Source: Pelomonas margarita
Lineage (GTDB): Bacteria > Pseudomonadota > Gammaproteobacteria > Burkholderiales > Burkholderiaceae_C
NCBI RefSeq assembly: GCF_043555875.1
Contig: NZ_JBIGHW010000005.1
Span: 124,001-188,000, forward strand
Direction of reading: 5' to 3'
DNA: 64,000 nt
Positions 17,568 to 31,021 of the stretch are shown in pieces (position 1 is the stretch's first letter; each line of letters opens with the position of its first letter). The notes beneath the pieces are model-generated. The model ran no database searches. It was not told the origin of the DNA and worked only from the letters and a program-made list of their open reading frames with translations. Both the position numbers and the translations under genes were made by a program.

Positions 17568-18782
17568 ATGCAGGCATTTGATGTCGTCGTGGTGGGGGCT
17601 GGCGCCGCCGGGCTGTTCTGTGCGGGGCGCGCGGGACAGCGTGGCCTGCGCGTGCTGCTGATCGACCATGCCCCCAAGCTGGCTGAAAAAATCCGAATCT
17701 CCGGCGGCGGTCGTTGCAATTTCACCAATCGTGATGTGACGCCGGCCAACTTCCTGTCCGAGAACCCGGCCTTCTGCCGCTCCGCGCTGGCCCGGTTCAC
17801 CGCGCAGGACTTCATCAAACTCGTCCAGCAGCACGGCATCGCCTTCCACGAAAAGCACAAGGGCCAGCTGTTCTGCGACGACTCCAGCGAACTGATCATC
17901 CAGATGCTGCTGCGCGAGTGCGAGGCTGGCGGGGTCACGCGCTGGCAGCCCTGCACCGTCGCCGATGTGCGCCCGGTGGCCGAGGGCTTCGAGCTGGACA
18001 CGGCACACGGCCCCGTGCAAGCACGCCGCGTGGTGGTGGCCACAGGCGGCCTGCCCGTGCCCAAGATCGGCGCCAGCGATTGGGGTCTGCGCCTGGCCAA
18101 GCGCCTGGGCCATGCCATCGTCGAGCCCCGTCCTGCCCTGGTGCCGCTGACCTTCGATGCCGATGCCTGGGCGCCGTTTGCCGCGCTGGCCGGGCTGTCG
18201 CTGCCGGTGGAGGTCAGTGTCGGCAGTGGCAAGGCGCGCGCGCGCTTCCTGGAGGATCTGCTGTTCACCCATCGAGGCTTGAGCGGCCCGGCCATCCTGC
18301 AGATCTCCAGCTATCGCACGGCGGAGCAGCCGCTGCAAATCAACCTGGCACCCGAGCTTCGACTGGACACCGAGCTCGTGCAGGCCAAGGCGAGCTCGCG
18401 CCGGCAGCTCGGCAACGAGTTCGGCGCGCGGCTGCCGCAGCGCCTGGCCGCCGCCTGGCTGGAGCGGGCCGCGCTGGATGCCGCGCGGCCGCTGCCGGAA
18501 TGCCGCGACGCCGACCTGCAGCGCCTGGGGCGCAGCGTGCACGAGTGGCAGCTCATGCCCAGTGGTGATGAGGGCTGGCGCAAGGCCGAGGTCATGCGCG
18601 GCGGCGTCAGCACCCGGGACCTGAGCTCGCAGACCCTGGAAAGCCGTCACGTGCCGGGCCTGCATTTCATCGGCGAGGTGGTGGACGTGACCGGCTGGCT
18701 CGGGGGCTACAACTTCCAGTGGGCCTGGTCCAGCGCCGCAGCCTGCGCTGAGGCCCTGGTAGCCGGCTGCGCCGCAAACTGA
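17568..18782 (+). CDS. NAD(P)/FAD-dependent oxidoreductase, HI0933/YhiN family
   Basis: 404 residues. The N-terminal Rossmann motif is VVVVGAGAAGLFCAGRAGQ, followed by the family signature KIRISGGGRCNFTN, and the C-terminal FAD contact GEVVDVTGWLGGYNFQWAWS. The family (BaiN/YhiN) consists of soluble flavoproteins of poorly known substrate. GGGAGG seven bases before the ATG at 17568 fixes the start. The gene stands alone ahead of rpsU. Confidence 0.9.
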   Translation: MQAFDVVVVGAGAAGLFCAGRAGQRGLRVLLIDHAPKLAEKIRISGGGRCNFTNRDVTPANFLSENPAFCRSALARFTAQDFIKLVQQHGIAFHEKHKGQLFCDDSSELIIQMLLRECEAGGVTRWQPCTVADVRPVAEGFELDTAHGPVQARRVVVATGGLPVPKIGASDWGLRLAKRLGHAIVEPRPALVPLTFDADAWAPFAALAGLSLPVEVSVGSGKARARFLEDLLFTHRGLSGPAILQISSYRTAEQPLQINLAPELRLDTELVQAKASSRRQLGNEFGARLPQRLAAAWLERAALDAARPLPECRDADLQRLGRSVHEWQLMPSGDEGWRKAEVMRGGVSTRDLSSQTLESRHVPGLHFIGEVVDVTGWLGGYNFQWAWSSAAACAEALVAGCAAN

Positions 18783-18789
18783 GGGAATC

Positions 18790-18819
18790 TTGGCAGACCC
18801 TTGATTTCCCGGCTACAAT
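18790..18819 (+). promoter_or_regulatory. Sigma-70-type promoter of rpsU
   Basis: TTGGCA (18790-18795) and TACAAT (18814-18819) with an 18-base spacer, about 130 bases before rpsU. No better candidate lies closer to the gene. Confidence 0.6.
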
Positions 18820-18947
18820 CCTCGGCTTTGCTAGCAAACCCGCGCGTCGATTCGCTGCACTTCTCGAAGAAGACCAAGAGAAGCAGTAATCCGGAACCTG
18901 CTGCTGAAACTTAGCCGCGAACACCGAGCGCATTCTGAAGGAAATAC

Positions 18948-19160
18948 ATGACCACCATCCGCGTCAAGGAAAACGAGCCGTTCGACGTCGCACTGCGTCG
19001 CTTCAAGCGCACCATCGAAAAGCTGGGCCTGCTGACGGACCTGCGCGCCCGCGAGTTCTACGAAAAGCCCACCGCTGAGCGCAAGCGCAAGAAGGCCGCG
19101 GCTGTCAAGCGCCACTACAAGCGCGTGCGCAGCATGCAGCTGCCCAAGAAGCTGTACTGA
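18948..19160 (+). CDS. rpsU: 30S ribosomal protein S21
   Basis: 70 residues, [20 protein letters not shown] to MQLPKKLY, the full S21 family sequence with a strongly basic C-terminal half. S21 helps 30S subunits engage mRNA at initiation. GAAGGAAATAC precedes the ATG. In many proteobacteria rpsU heads an operon with dnaG and rpoD; here only yqeY follows, after a terminator. Confidence 0.97.
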
Positions 19161-19208
19161 TATAGCCTCCTGACGCGACCCGGAACCTCGCGTTCCGGTG
19201 AACTCCAG

Positions 19209-19247
19209 AACCCGCCACAGGACGCTGTTGCGGGTTTTTGTCTTTTT
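19209..19247 (+). terminator. Rho-independent terminator between rpsU and yqeY
   Basis: CCCGCCACAG (19211-19220) pairs with CTGTTGCGGG (19225-19234) with one mismatch around GACG, followed by TTTTTGTCTTTTT. It separates rpsU from the downstream gene, perhaps with partial read-through. Confidence 0.85.
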
Positions 19248-19262
19248 GAACCGGAATCCCCC

Positions 19263-19709
19263 ATGAGCCTCAAAGACCGCATCACCGAAGACATGAAGGC
19301 CGCGATGCGCGCCAAGGACAGCGACCGGCTGCTGACCATCCGTGGCCTGCTGGCTGCCGTGAAGCAAAAGGAAGTGGACGAGCGCATCGTCGTGGACGAC
19401 ACTGGCCTCGTGGCCATCGTCGACAAGCTGATCAAGCAGCGCAAGGACTCCATCAGCCAGTTCGCCGCGGCCGGCCGTGACGACCTCGTCGCCAAGGAAA
19501 GCGCCGAGCTCGCCGTGCTGCAGGTCTATCTGCCGGAGCGCCTGTCCGCCGAGGCCGTCGCCGAGAAGGTGGCGGCCATCGTGGCCGAGCTGGGCGCCAG
19601 CGGCCCGGGCGACATGGGCAAGGTCATGGCCGCCGCCAAGGCTGCGCTGGGGAATTCCGCCGAGATGAGCACCGTCTCCGCCGCCGTCAAGGCCGCGCTG
19701 GCCAAGTAA
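19263..19709 (+). CDS. GatB/YqeY domain-containing protein
   Basis: 148 residues: MSLKDRITEDMKAAMRAKDS, TIRGLLAAVKQKEVDER and YLPERLSAEAV are typical of the YqeY family, a helical protein resembling the tail of GatB amidotransferase. Function unproven, possibly tRNA-related. Commonly found next to rpsU. Nine bases before the DUF442 gene, so the two may be cotranscribed. Confidence 0.9.
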   Translation: MSLKDRITEDMKAAMRAKDSDRLLTIRGLLAAVKQKEVDERIVVDDTGLVAIVDKLIKQRKDSISQFAAAGRDDLVAKESAELAVLQVYLPERLSAEAVAEKVAAIVAELGASGPGDMGKVMAAAKAALGNSAEMSTVSAAVKAALAK

Positions 19710-19718
19710 GGAGCTGCC

Positions 19719-20063
19719 ATGAGCCTGCCGCTGCAAGCGATCGCCCCCGACATCTGCGCCGCGCCGCAACTGACGCCTGACGCCATGGCCGAAGCCGCGG
19801 CCATGGGTTTCAAGAGCGTGGTGAACAACCGGCCAGATTTCGAGCATGGACCGGACCAGCCGACCTCGGCCGAGATCCAGGCCGCAGCGCGGGCCGCCGG
19901 CCTGCAGTACCGCCACCTGCCGGTGGCCGGTGGCTACCAGTCGCCCGAGGAGATCGCCGCCATGGCCGAGCTGCTGGCGGAGCTGCCGCGGCCGCTGCTG
20001 ATGTTCTGCCGCTCGGGCGCGCGTTCGGCACGCCTGTTCATGCAGGCGCAGCAACTGGGCTGA
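19719..20063 (+). CDS. DUF442/TIGR01244 family phosphatase-like or sulfur transferase-like protein
   Basis: 114 residues with a dual-specificity-phosphatase-like fold. The active loop is FCRSGARSA (C-X5-R), and VVNNRPDFEHGPDQPTSAEI with LPVAGGYQSPEEI are family signatures. Members occur as stand-alone domains or fused to beta-lactamase-fold persulfide dioxygenases (Blh), so a role in sulfide or persulfide chemistry is plausible. AAGGAG precedes the ATG. Possibly cotranscribed with yqeY. Confidence 0.8.
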   Translation: MSLPLQAIAPDICAAPQLTPDAMAEAAAMGFKSVVNNRPDFEHGPDQPTSAEIQAAARAAGLQYRHLPVAGGYQSPEEIAAMAELLAELPRPLLMFCRSGARSARLFMQAQQLG

Positions 20064-20079
20064 AGCCCGTCGGGGCTTT
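20063..20079 (+). terminator. Short terminator-like hairpin
   Basis: AAGCCC (20063-20068) and GGGCTT (20073-20078) form a 6-bp stem starting at the stop codon of the DUF442 gene, ending in TTT. Small and weak, but well placed. Confidence 0.5.
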
Positions 20080-20088
20080 CCCTGAACG

Positions 20089-20106
20089 ACAGCTGCCGTC
20101 AGCTGT
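20089..20106 (+). promoter_or_regulatory. Palindrome upstream of the TRAP genes
   Basis: ACAGCTG-CCGT-CAGCTGT is a perfect 7-bp inverted repeat 57 bases before the TRAP small permease gene. TACATT at 20125-20130 could be a -10 element. The site could be an operator for the transporter; no regulator gene is adjacent. Confidence 0.35.
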
Positions 20107-20162
20107 TGCACGCACAACGGTCGCTACATTGGCGGCCGTTTTGCATTTCACACCCTTGCTCC

Positions 20163-20771
20163 ATGAACGCCCTGCTCAGCCTGGCGCGGCGCATCGACCG
20201 CCTGAACGATCGCTTTGGCAGCCTGGCCGCCTGGGCCGTGCTGCTGTCTTGCGTCATCAGCGCCGCCAATGCCGTCGTCCGCTACACGCTGGACTACTCG
20301 TCCAACGCCTTCCTCGAAATCCAGTGGTATCTATTTGCCACCTGCGTGATGCTGGGCGCTGCTCAGGTGCTGCGGCTCAATGAACATGTGCGGGTGGACC
20401 TGGCCTACAGCCGCCTGAGTGGCCGGGCCAAGGTGGGCGTGGACCTGTTCGGCCTGATCGTGTTCCTGTTGCCGGTGATCGGCTACATGACCTGGCTGTC
20501 CTGGCAGCTGTTCATCGTCAAGCTGAGCACCGGCATGACGCCGACCGACTCGGTCGCGAGCCTCGGCTTCGTGGGCTACTGGGTCAAGCTGCTGACATCG
20601 GGCGAGGTGTCCAGCAATGCCGGCGGCCTGATCCGCTGGCCTGCCATGCTGATGCTGCCGCTGGGCTTCGCGCTGCTCGCGCTGCAAGGCGTCAGTGAGG
20701 TGATCAAGCGCGCGGCCTGGCTGGCGCACAAGCTGGAAATGGACATGCACTACGAGAGGCCGCTGCAATGA
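20163..20771 (+). CDS. TRAP transporter small permease (DctQ-type)
   Basis: 202 residues with four hydrophobic segments typical of DctQ; RFGSLAAWAVLLSCVISAANAV is helix 1 and EIQWYLFATCVMLGAAQVL carries the family EIQ/W motif. It pairs with the large permease to drive sodium-dependent uptake of organic acids. The start at 20163 is where the family sequence begins. No DctP binding-protein gene is adjacent, so the substrate cannot be guessed. The stop overlaps the next start (ATGA). Confidence 0.9.
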   Translation: MNALLSLARRIDRLNDRFGSLAAWAVLLSCVISAANAVVRYTLDYSSNAFLEIQWYLFATCVMLGAAQVLRLNEHVRVDLAYSRLSGRAKVGVDLFGLIVFLLPVIGYMTWLSWQLFIVKLSTGMTPTDSVASLGFVGYWVKLLTSGEVSSNAGGLIRWPAMLMLPLGFALLALQGVSEVIKRAAWLAHKLEMDMHYERPLQ

Positions 20772-22333
20772 TGGCGATGGAGAGCTTCCCGCCGCTGATG
20801 TTCGCGGGGCTGATCGTGGTGCTGCTGATCGGCTTCCCGGTCGCGTTCTCGCTGGCCGCACTGGGGCTGGCCTGCGGCTTCTTCGCCGTGAGCCAGGGAT
20901 GGTTCCCGCCGGAGTTCATGAGCGCGCTGCCGCAGAACGTGTTCGGCATCCTGTCCAACGACCTGCTGCTGGCCATCCCGTTCTTCACGCTGATGGGCGC
21001 GCTGCTGGAGAAATGCGGCTTGGCCGAGGACATGCTCGATGCCATGGGCCAACTGTTCGGCCCGGTGCGCGGCGGCCTGGGCTACTCGGTGATCATCGTC
21101 GGCTTCATCCTGGGCGCCATCACGGGCACGGTGGCGGGCCAGGTCATCGCGATGGCCATGATCTCGCTGCCGGTCATGATGCGCTACGGCTACAACATGC
21201 GCTACGCCACCGGCGTGCTCGCGGCCTCGGGCACGATCACGCAGCTGGTGCCCCCCTCGCTGGTGCTGGTGGTGCTGGCCGACCAGTTGGGCCGGCCGGT
21301 GGGCGACATGTACAAGGGCGCCTGGGGCCCGGCCATTCTGCAGGTGCTGATCTTTGCGCTCTACACCTTCCTGCTGAGCCGCATCAAGCCGGACCACGTG
21401 CCCGGCGTGCCCAAGGAGGCCCGCACGCTGCAAGGCTGGGCGCTGTGGCGCAAGTGCCTGCGCGGCATCATCCCGTCGGCCGTGCTGATCTTCGCCGTGC
21501 TGGGCTCCATGGGCGGGCTGCCGGGCATCAACACTGCCATTTGCACGCCCACCGAGGCCGGCGCGATGGGCGCGGTGGGTGCCTTCATCCTGGCCGCCAT
21601 GCACCGCCGGCTGAACTGGCCGCTGGTCAAGGAAGCCATGATCGGCACCATGCGCATCACCGCCATGGTGGTGTTCATCCTGATCGGCTCGCGCACCTTC
21701 TCGCTGGTGTTTCAGGGCGTCGAAGGCGGCCACTGGATCGAGAACCTGCTCAGCGACCTGCCCGGCGGCCAGATCGGCTTCCTGATCGCGGTCAACCTGT
21801 TCATCTTCTTCCTGGCCTTCTTCCTGGACTTCTTCGAGATCGCCTTCATCATCCTGCCGCTGCTAGCGCCAGTGGCCGAGAAGATGGGCATCGATCTCGT
21901 CTGGTTCGGGGTGATGCTGTGCGTGAACATGCAAACCAGCTTCATGCACCCGCCGTTCGGCTTCGCGCTGTTCTACCTACGCGGCATCTCCGACACGCTG
22001 TTCAAGAACGGCGCCCTGCCCCGCAAGGTGCTGTCCAAGGACATCTACCTGGGCTCCATCCCCTGGGTAGTGATGCAGCTGGTGCTGGTAGCCATCGTCA
22101 TCTTCTTCCCGCAGACGGTGACGGCCTTCCTGGACAAGGAGAAGGCGGTGGACCTGAACCAGGCCTCCGAGCTGCTGCAGCAGATGGGCGGCCAGGAAAA
22201 GCCGGCCGAGGACCTCAGCGCCGACGACGCCAGCAAGCTGTTCGCGCCCGAGGCGCCTGCGTCAGAGGCCAGCGCCCCGGCCGACGACGGCGACGCGGTG
22301 CGGCGTGCGCTGGAAGAAGCGGCGCGCAAGTAG
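20768..22333 (+). CDS. TRAP transporter large permease (DctM-type)
   Basis: 521 residues with about 12 or more membrane helices and DctM motifs such as FTLMGALLEKCGLAEDML and TEAGAMGAVGAFILAA. It contributes the transport path. Compared with the usual ~430 aa it has an extra internal region and a hydrophilic, acidic, Ala-rich C-terminal tail of ~70 residues (from AVDLNQASELLQQMGG), probably cytoplasmic. Coupled to the small permease. Convergent with malQ across a strong hairpin. Confidence 0.9.
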   Translation: MMAMESFPPLMFAGLIVVLLIGFPVAFSLAALGLACGFFAVSQGWFPPEFMSALPQNVFGILSNDLLLAIPFFTLMGALLEKCGLAEDMLDAMGQLFGPVRGGLGYSVIIVGFILGAITGTVAGQVIAMAMISLPVMMRYGYNMRYATGVLAASGTITQLVPPSLVLVVLADQLGRPVGDMYKGAWGPAILQVLIFALYTFLLSRIKPDHVPGVPKEARTLQGWALWRKCLRGIIPSAVLIFAVLGSMGGLPGINTAICTPTEAGAMGAVGAFILAAMHRRLNWPLVKEAMIGTMRITAMVVFILIGSRTFSLVFQGVEGGHWIENLLSDLPGGQIGFLIAVNLFIFFLAFFLDFFEIAFIILPLLAPVAEKMGIDLVWFGVMLCVNMQTSFMHPPFGFALFYLRGISDTLFKNGALPRKVLSKDIYLGSIPWVVMQLVLVAIVIFFPQTVTAFLDKEKAVDLNQASELLQQMGGQEKPAEDLSADDASKLFAPEAPASEASAPADDGDAVRRALEEAARK

Positions 22334-22346
22334 GCGCCACCAAGCA

Positions 22347-22380
22347 CAACGGGCGCTTCAGGCGCCCGTTGCTTATTGCT
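22347..22380 (+). terminator. Terminator between dctM and malQ
   Basis: CAACGGGCGC (22347-22356) and GCGCCCGTTG (22362-22371) pair perfectly over 10 bp around TTCAG, followed by CTTATTGCT. It sits between two convergent genes and may serve both directions. Confidence 0.75.
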
Positions 22381-22407
22381 GCCGCTCAGGTGGCGGCGGT
22401 CAGGCGA

Positions 22408-23915
22408 TCAGCTCGGCAGCTTCAGCAGCTCGAACGGCCCACGGCCGGCCGCGGCGGTGATGAGGCCCAGCACGCGGGTCGGCTCCGCGCCGACCCAGTC
22501 CCAGCGGAAGCGCCAACCCCAGTTGCCACCCAGCACGCCGGGCACGTTCATGCGGTGGGCGCTGTCCAGCCCCAGCACGTCCTGCAGCGGGTAGACGGCC
22601 ATGTTGGCCACGGAGTTGGCGCAGGCGCGGATCATGGCCCAGTGCACGTCGTGCTCGCCGCAGGCCAGGTAGGAGCCGGCGAACGCCCGCTCGCGCGGCT
22701 TGGCCTGGTTCCACCAGCCGCGCACGGTGTCGTTGTCGTGCGTGCCGGTGTAGGCCACCGAGGTGGTGGGCCACATGTGCGGAAGGAACTCGTGGTCACC
22801 CTCGGCGCCGAAGCCGAACTGCAGGATCTTCATGCCTGGGAAGCCGCAGCCGTCGCGCAGCGCGTGCACGTCGTCGGTGATGAAGCCCAGGTCCTCGGCC
22901 ACGATGGGCAGCGGGCCCAGCGCCTTCCTGATGGCGTCGAACAGCGCCATGCCCGGGCCGGTCTTCCACTCGCCGCGGGTGGCGTCGGGGCTGTCGCCGG
23001 GGATCTCGTAGTAGCCGGCAAAGCCGCGGAAGTGGTCGATGCGGAACACGTCGGCCTGAGACAGCGCACGTTGAATACGCGCCGTCCACCAGGCGTAGTT
23101 CTCTTCGGCCATCTTGTCCCAGCGGTACAGCGGGTTACCCCAGCGCTGGCCCAACGGGCCCAGGTCGTCGGGCGGGCAGCCGGCGACGACGGTAGTCTGG
23201 AAGTGCTCGTCGAGGTAGTACAGGTCAGGGCGCGACCAGCAGTCGGCGCTGTCGTGCGCGACGAAGATGGGCAGGTCGCCCATGATGTGCACGCCGCGCG
23301 CGTTGGCGTAGCTTTTGAGCGCGCCGATCTGCACGTCGAACTGCCACTGGACGAACCGCCAGAAGGCGATCTCGTCGGCGTAGTCCTTGCGGGCCTGGGC
23401 CAGCGCGGCGGGGTCGCGGCGCTTCAGGCCTTCGCTCCATGTCCACCAGGGCTGGCCATTCAGCGGCGAGCGGATGGCCATGAAGAGCACGTAGTCGTCC
23501 AGCCAGCTCTGCGCCTGCAGACACCATTTGGCGAAGGCGATGCGGTCGGCGTCCAGCGCGCTGGCGAAGAAGCCCTTGGCCGCAGCGCGCAGTTGCTGCT
23601 CGCGCCAGGGCGTCACCTCGCCGTAGTTGATCAGCTCGCCGTTGAAGGCCGGCACGCTCGGCGACTTCAGCCAGCCCTTGGCGATCAGCGGCTCCAGCGC
23701 CACCATCCACTGGCTGCCCGCGAAGGCGGACACGCCCTGGTAGGGGCTGTCACCGGGGCCGATGGGCGTCGTCGGCAGCAGCTGCCACACGCGCTGGCCG
23801 GCGGCCTGCAGCCAATCGACGAAGCGATAGGCATCGGGGCCGAAGTCACCCATGCCGTGCGGGCCGGGCAGCGAGGTGATGTGCAGCAGCACACCGGAGG
23901 AGCGTTGGTTGAGAT

Positions 23916-23919
<4 letters not shown>
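22408..23919 (-). CDS. malQ: 4-alpha-glucanotransferase (amylomaltase)
   Basis: 503 residues of GH77: MNLNQRSSGVLLHITSLPGP, YQGVSAFAGS, the catalytic-region FRIDHFRGFAGYYEIPGDSP, IVAEDLGFI and TGTHDNDTVRGW. It disproportionates malto-oligosaccharides, releasing glucose and longer chains for phosphorylase. Last gene of glgP-glgB-glgX-malQ; its ATG overlaps the glgX stop (ATGA). A longer frame upstream would lie inside glgX and is rejected. Confidence 0.96.
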
Positions 23920-25991
<2,072 letters not shown>

Positions 25992-26011
25992 GCGTTACTG
26001 CTGCAAGGTGA

Positions 26012-28189
26012 CTAGATGGGGATGAAGAAGACAGTCGCCAGCGGGGGCAGATTGATCGTGATGGACAGTCGCTTCCCATGCGCCGGCTGCGCCTGCACCG
26101 GCAAGCCGGCCGCCGCAACGCCATTGCCCATGTTGCTGCCGCCGTAGTAGGCGGAGTCGGTGTTCAGCGCTTCCTTCCAGGCCGTCACGCCATCGGGCAC
26201 GCCCAGCGAGTAGCCCTCGCGCGGCACCGGCGTCATGTTGCAGACGACGAGCACCATGCGGCCCGTGCCGTCGCGGCGCACCCAGGCATAGATGGAATGC
26301 TCAGCGTCGTGCGCGCTGATCCACTCGAAGCCGCCGGCCTCGCAGTCCAGCCGGTGCAGCGCGGAGTGCTCGCGGTAGAGCTTGTTGAGGTCGCGCACCA
26401 GGCGCTGCACGCCGGCGTGGCGGTCGTCCTCCAGCAGCCCCCATGGCAGGCTCTCGGCATGGTTCCACTCGTTGCGCTGGGCGAACTCCTGGCCCATGAA
26501 CAACAGCTTCTTGCCCGGGTGGCCCCACATGAAGCCGTAGTAGGCCCGCAGATTGGCGAACTTCTGCCAGTCGTCGCCCGGCATCTTGGCGAGCATGGAG
26601 CCCTTGCCGTGCACGACCTCGTCGTGCGAGATGGGCAGCATGAAGTTCTCGCTGAACGCGTAGATCAGCCCGAAGGTCATCTTGTCGTGATGCCAGCGGC
26701 GGTTGATCGGGTCCTCGGCCATGTAGCGCAAGGTGTCGTTCATCCAGCCCATGTTCCACTTGTAGTGAAAGCCCAGACCGCCCGCGTACGTGGGAGCCGA
26801 CACACCGGGGAAGCTGGTGCTCTCCTCGGCCACGGTGATGGCGCCTTCCACCTCGCCGACGTGTTCGTTCATCTCGCGCAGCAGCGAGATGGCTTCCAGG
26901 TTCTCGCGGCCGCCACGGATGTTGGGAATCCATTCGCCGGCCGGGCGCGAGTAGTCGCGGTATAGCATGCTGGCCACAGCATCCACACGCAGGCCGTCCA
27001 CGCCCCAGCGCTCGATCCAATAGGTAGCGCTGCCGACCAGGAACTCGCGCACCTCGGTGCGGGCGAAGTTGTAGATCAGCGTGTTCCAGTCGCGGTGGAA
27101 GCCTTCCTTGGGGTCGGCGTATTCATAGAGCCGCGTGCCGTCGAACTCGGCCAGGCCATGCGCATCGGCCGGGAAGTGGGCCGGCACCCAGTCCAGCAGC
27201 AGGCCCATGCCCTGCTCATGCACGGCCTTCACAAAACGCGCAAAGCCCTCGGGCGGGCCGAAGCGGGCGCTCGGCGCGTACATGCCCAGCGTCTGATAGC
27301 CCCAGGAGCCGTCGAACGGGTGCTCGCTGATGGGCATGAGCTGCACATGCGTGAAGCCCAGGTCGGCCGCATAAGCCGGTAGGTGCTCGGCAAGTTCGTC
27401 CCAGGTGGGGAACTCGCCCGACACGCCCCGCCGCCACGAGGCCGCATGCACCTCGTAGACGCTGATGGGCGCCTGACGCTGGTTGGCGCGTTCGCGCTGG
27501 CGCGGCAGCGGCGTGGGTTCGGGCAGCGGCGCGACGATGCTGGCGGTGTCCGGCCGCAGCTGGGCGCGGCGCGCATAGGGGTCAGCCTTCAGCGGCAGCA
27601 GGGCTCCGTTGCCGTTCACGATCTCGAACTTGTAGAGGTCGCCCTCGGCCGCGTGCGGCACGAAGATCTCCCATACGCCGGCCTGGTGGCGCAGGCGCAT
27701 GGGGTGGCGGCGCCCGTCCCAGTTGTTGAAGTTGCCGACCACGCTGACGCGCCGCGCATTCGGCGCCCAGGTCGCGAAGCGCACGCCACTCACGTCGCCA
27801 TGCGTGACAAGGTGGGCGCCCAGGCTCTGCCAGGGGCGGAAGTTGCGCCCCTCGGCAAACGCCGCCAGCTCCTCGTCGCCGAGCTGCGGGTAGAAGTTGT
27901 AGGGGTCGGCGTAAACGCCCTCCCCGCCCCCCGCCCAGCGCACGGCCAGCCGGTAGTCGAAGCGGTGCTTGCGGCGCGGCACCTGGGCTTCAAAGAAGCC
28001 GCCGCGGCGTTGCGTCAGATCGACGATGTGCTTCTTGCTGCCGGAATCCAGCAGCGCCACGTCGGACGCGCCGGGCAACAGCACCCGCACCCACAGCCGA
28101 CCACTGTCATCCGCGTGAAGACCCAGCCGACTGAAAGGGTCGGCATGGCGGCCTGCCAGGAGGGCGTCGAGGTCGGCTTCGGTGAGCAT
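26012..28189 (-). CDS. glgB: 1,4-alpha-glucan branching enzyme
   Basis: 725 residues, GH13_9, with two N-terminal modules (~1-100 and CBM48 ~115-210) and a barrel. The nucleophile is D403 in VDGLRVDAVASMLYRDYSR; TVAEESTSFPGV gives the acid Glu and LPISHDEVVHGKGSM the third acid. It introduces alpha-1,6 branches into glycogen. Four bases after glgP. glgA and glgC are not in this window, so here glgB travels with degradation genes. Confidence 0.96.
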   Translation of the reverse strand: MLTEADLDALLAGRHADPFSRLGLHADDSGRLWVRVLLPGASDVALLDSGSKKHIVDLTQRRGGFFEAQVPRRKHRFDYRLAVRWAGGGEGVYADPYNFYPQLGDEELAAFAEGRNFRPWQSLGAHLVTHGDVSGVRFATWAPNARRVSVVGNFNNWDGRRHPMRLRHQAGVWEIFVPHAAEGDLYKFEIVNGNGALLPLKADPYARRAQLRPDTASIVAPLPEPTPLPRQRERANQRQAPISVYEVHAASWRRGVSGEFPTWDELAEHLPAYAADLGFTHVQLMPISEHPFDGSWGYQTLGMYAPSARFGPPEGFARFVKAVHEQGMGLLLDWVPAHFPADAHGLAEFDGTRLYEYADPKEGFHRDWNTLIYNFARTEVREFLVGSATYWIERWGVDGLRVDAVASMLYRDYSRPAGEWIPNIRGGRENLEAISLLREMNEHVGEVEGAITVAEESTSFPGVSAPTYAGGLGFHYKWNMGWMNDTLRYMAEDPINRRWHHDKMTFGLIYAFSENFMLPISHDEVVHGKGSMLAKMPGDDWQKFANLRAYYGFMWGHPGKKLLFMGQEFAQRNEWNHAESLPWGLLEDDRHAGVQRLVRDLNKLYREHSALHRLDCEAGGFEWISAHDAEHSIYAWVRRDGTGRMVLVVCNMTPVPREGYSLGVPDGVTAWKEALNTDSAYYGGSNMGNGVAAAGLPVQAQPAHGKRLSITINLPPLATVFFIPI

Positions 28190-28193
28190 CGGA

Positions 28194-30722
<2,529 letters not shown>

Positions 30723-30805
30723 CAGTGCCAGCCCCCGGCGACGGGGGCAAGAATGCTACTCGACCGGCAGCGTTGACCGAAGTATCGGCCAGTCACGGCA
30801 AGTTG

Positions 30806-30820
30806 TGTAGTTTGACTACA
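30806..30820 (+). promoter_or_regulatory. HexR-like operator 1 (glgP side)
   Basis: TGTAGTTTGACTACA, a perfect 5-bp-arm palindrome (TGTAG-N5-CTACA) with a sixth T/A pair. It matches the proteobacterial HexR consensus TGTARTWWWAYTACA (recalled) at 14 of 15 positions. Best copy in the window. Confidence 0.65.
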
Positions 30821-30894
30821 TCGGGAAAACCCGATAAGCATCGCAACACATTGATTTTCCTTGTTTTCTGAAGCATTCACAAAGAAAACTCCTG

Positions 30895-30923
30895 TTGTTG
30901 CCACCCGTCTCGGAATGTATATT
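30895..30923 (+). promoter_or_regulatory. Sigma-70-type promoter of the malK operon
   Basis: TTGTTG (30895-30900) and TATATT (30918-30923) with a 17-base spacer, about 90 bases before the malK start. The -10 element lies inside the second HexR-like palindrome, so a bound repressor would block polymerase. Confidence 0.65.
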
Positions 30924-30930
30924 GTCTACA
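30916..30930 (+). promoter_or_regulatory. HexR-like operator 2 (malK -10 region)
   Basis: TGTATATTGTCTACA keeps the TGTA...CTACA half-sites with one change in the left arm. It overlaps the predicted -10 element of the malK operon. Confidence 0.5.
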
Positions 30931-31021
30931 AAGACGGCCAAACACGTGAAATTTGAGCCCAATTCTGCGAGACAAGCGGGCCCACGCCAAGCGCCGGCGC
31001 CCGTTGATTGAAAGGTAAGAA

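Larger units (their letters stand above)
30723..31021. other. Divergent control region glgP / malK
   Basis: 299 AT-richer bases without a gene. It contains two HexR-like palindromes (30806-30820, 30916-30930), a palindrome TCGGG-AAAA-CCCGA (30821-30834) directly next to the first, and a good promoter toward malK (30895-30923). No clear promoter toward glgP could be picked. Confidence 0.75.
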
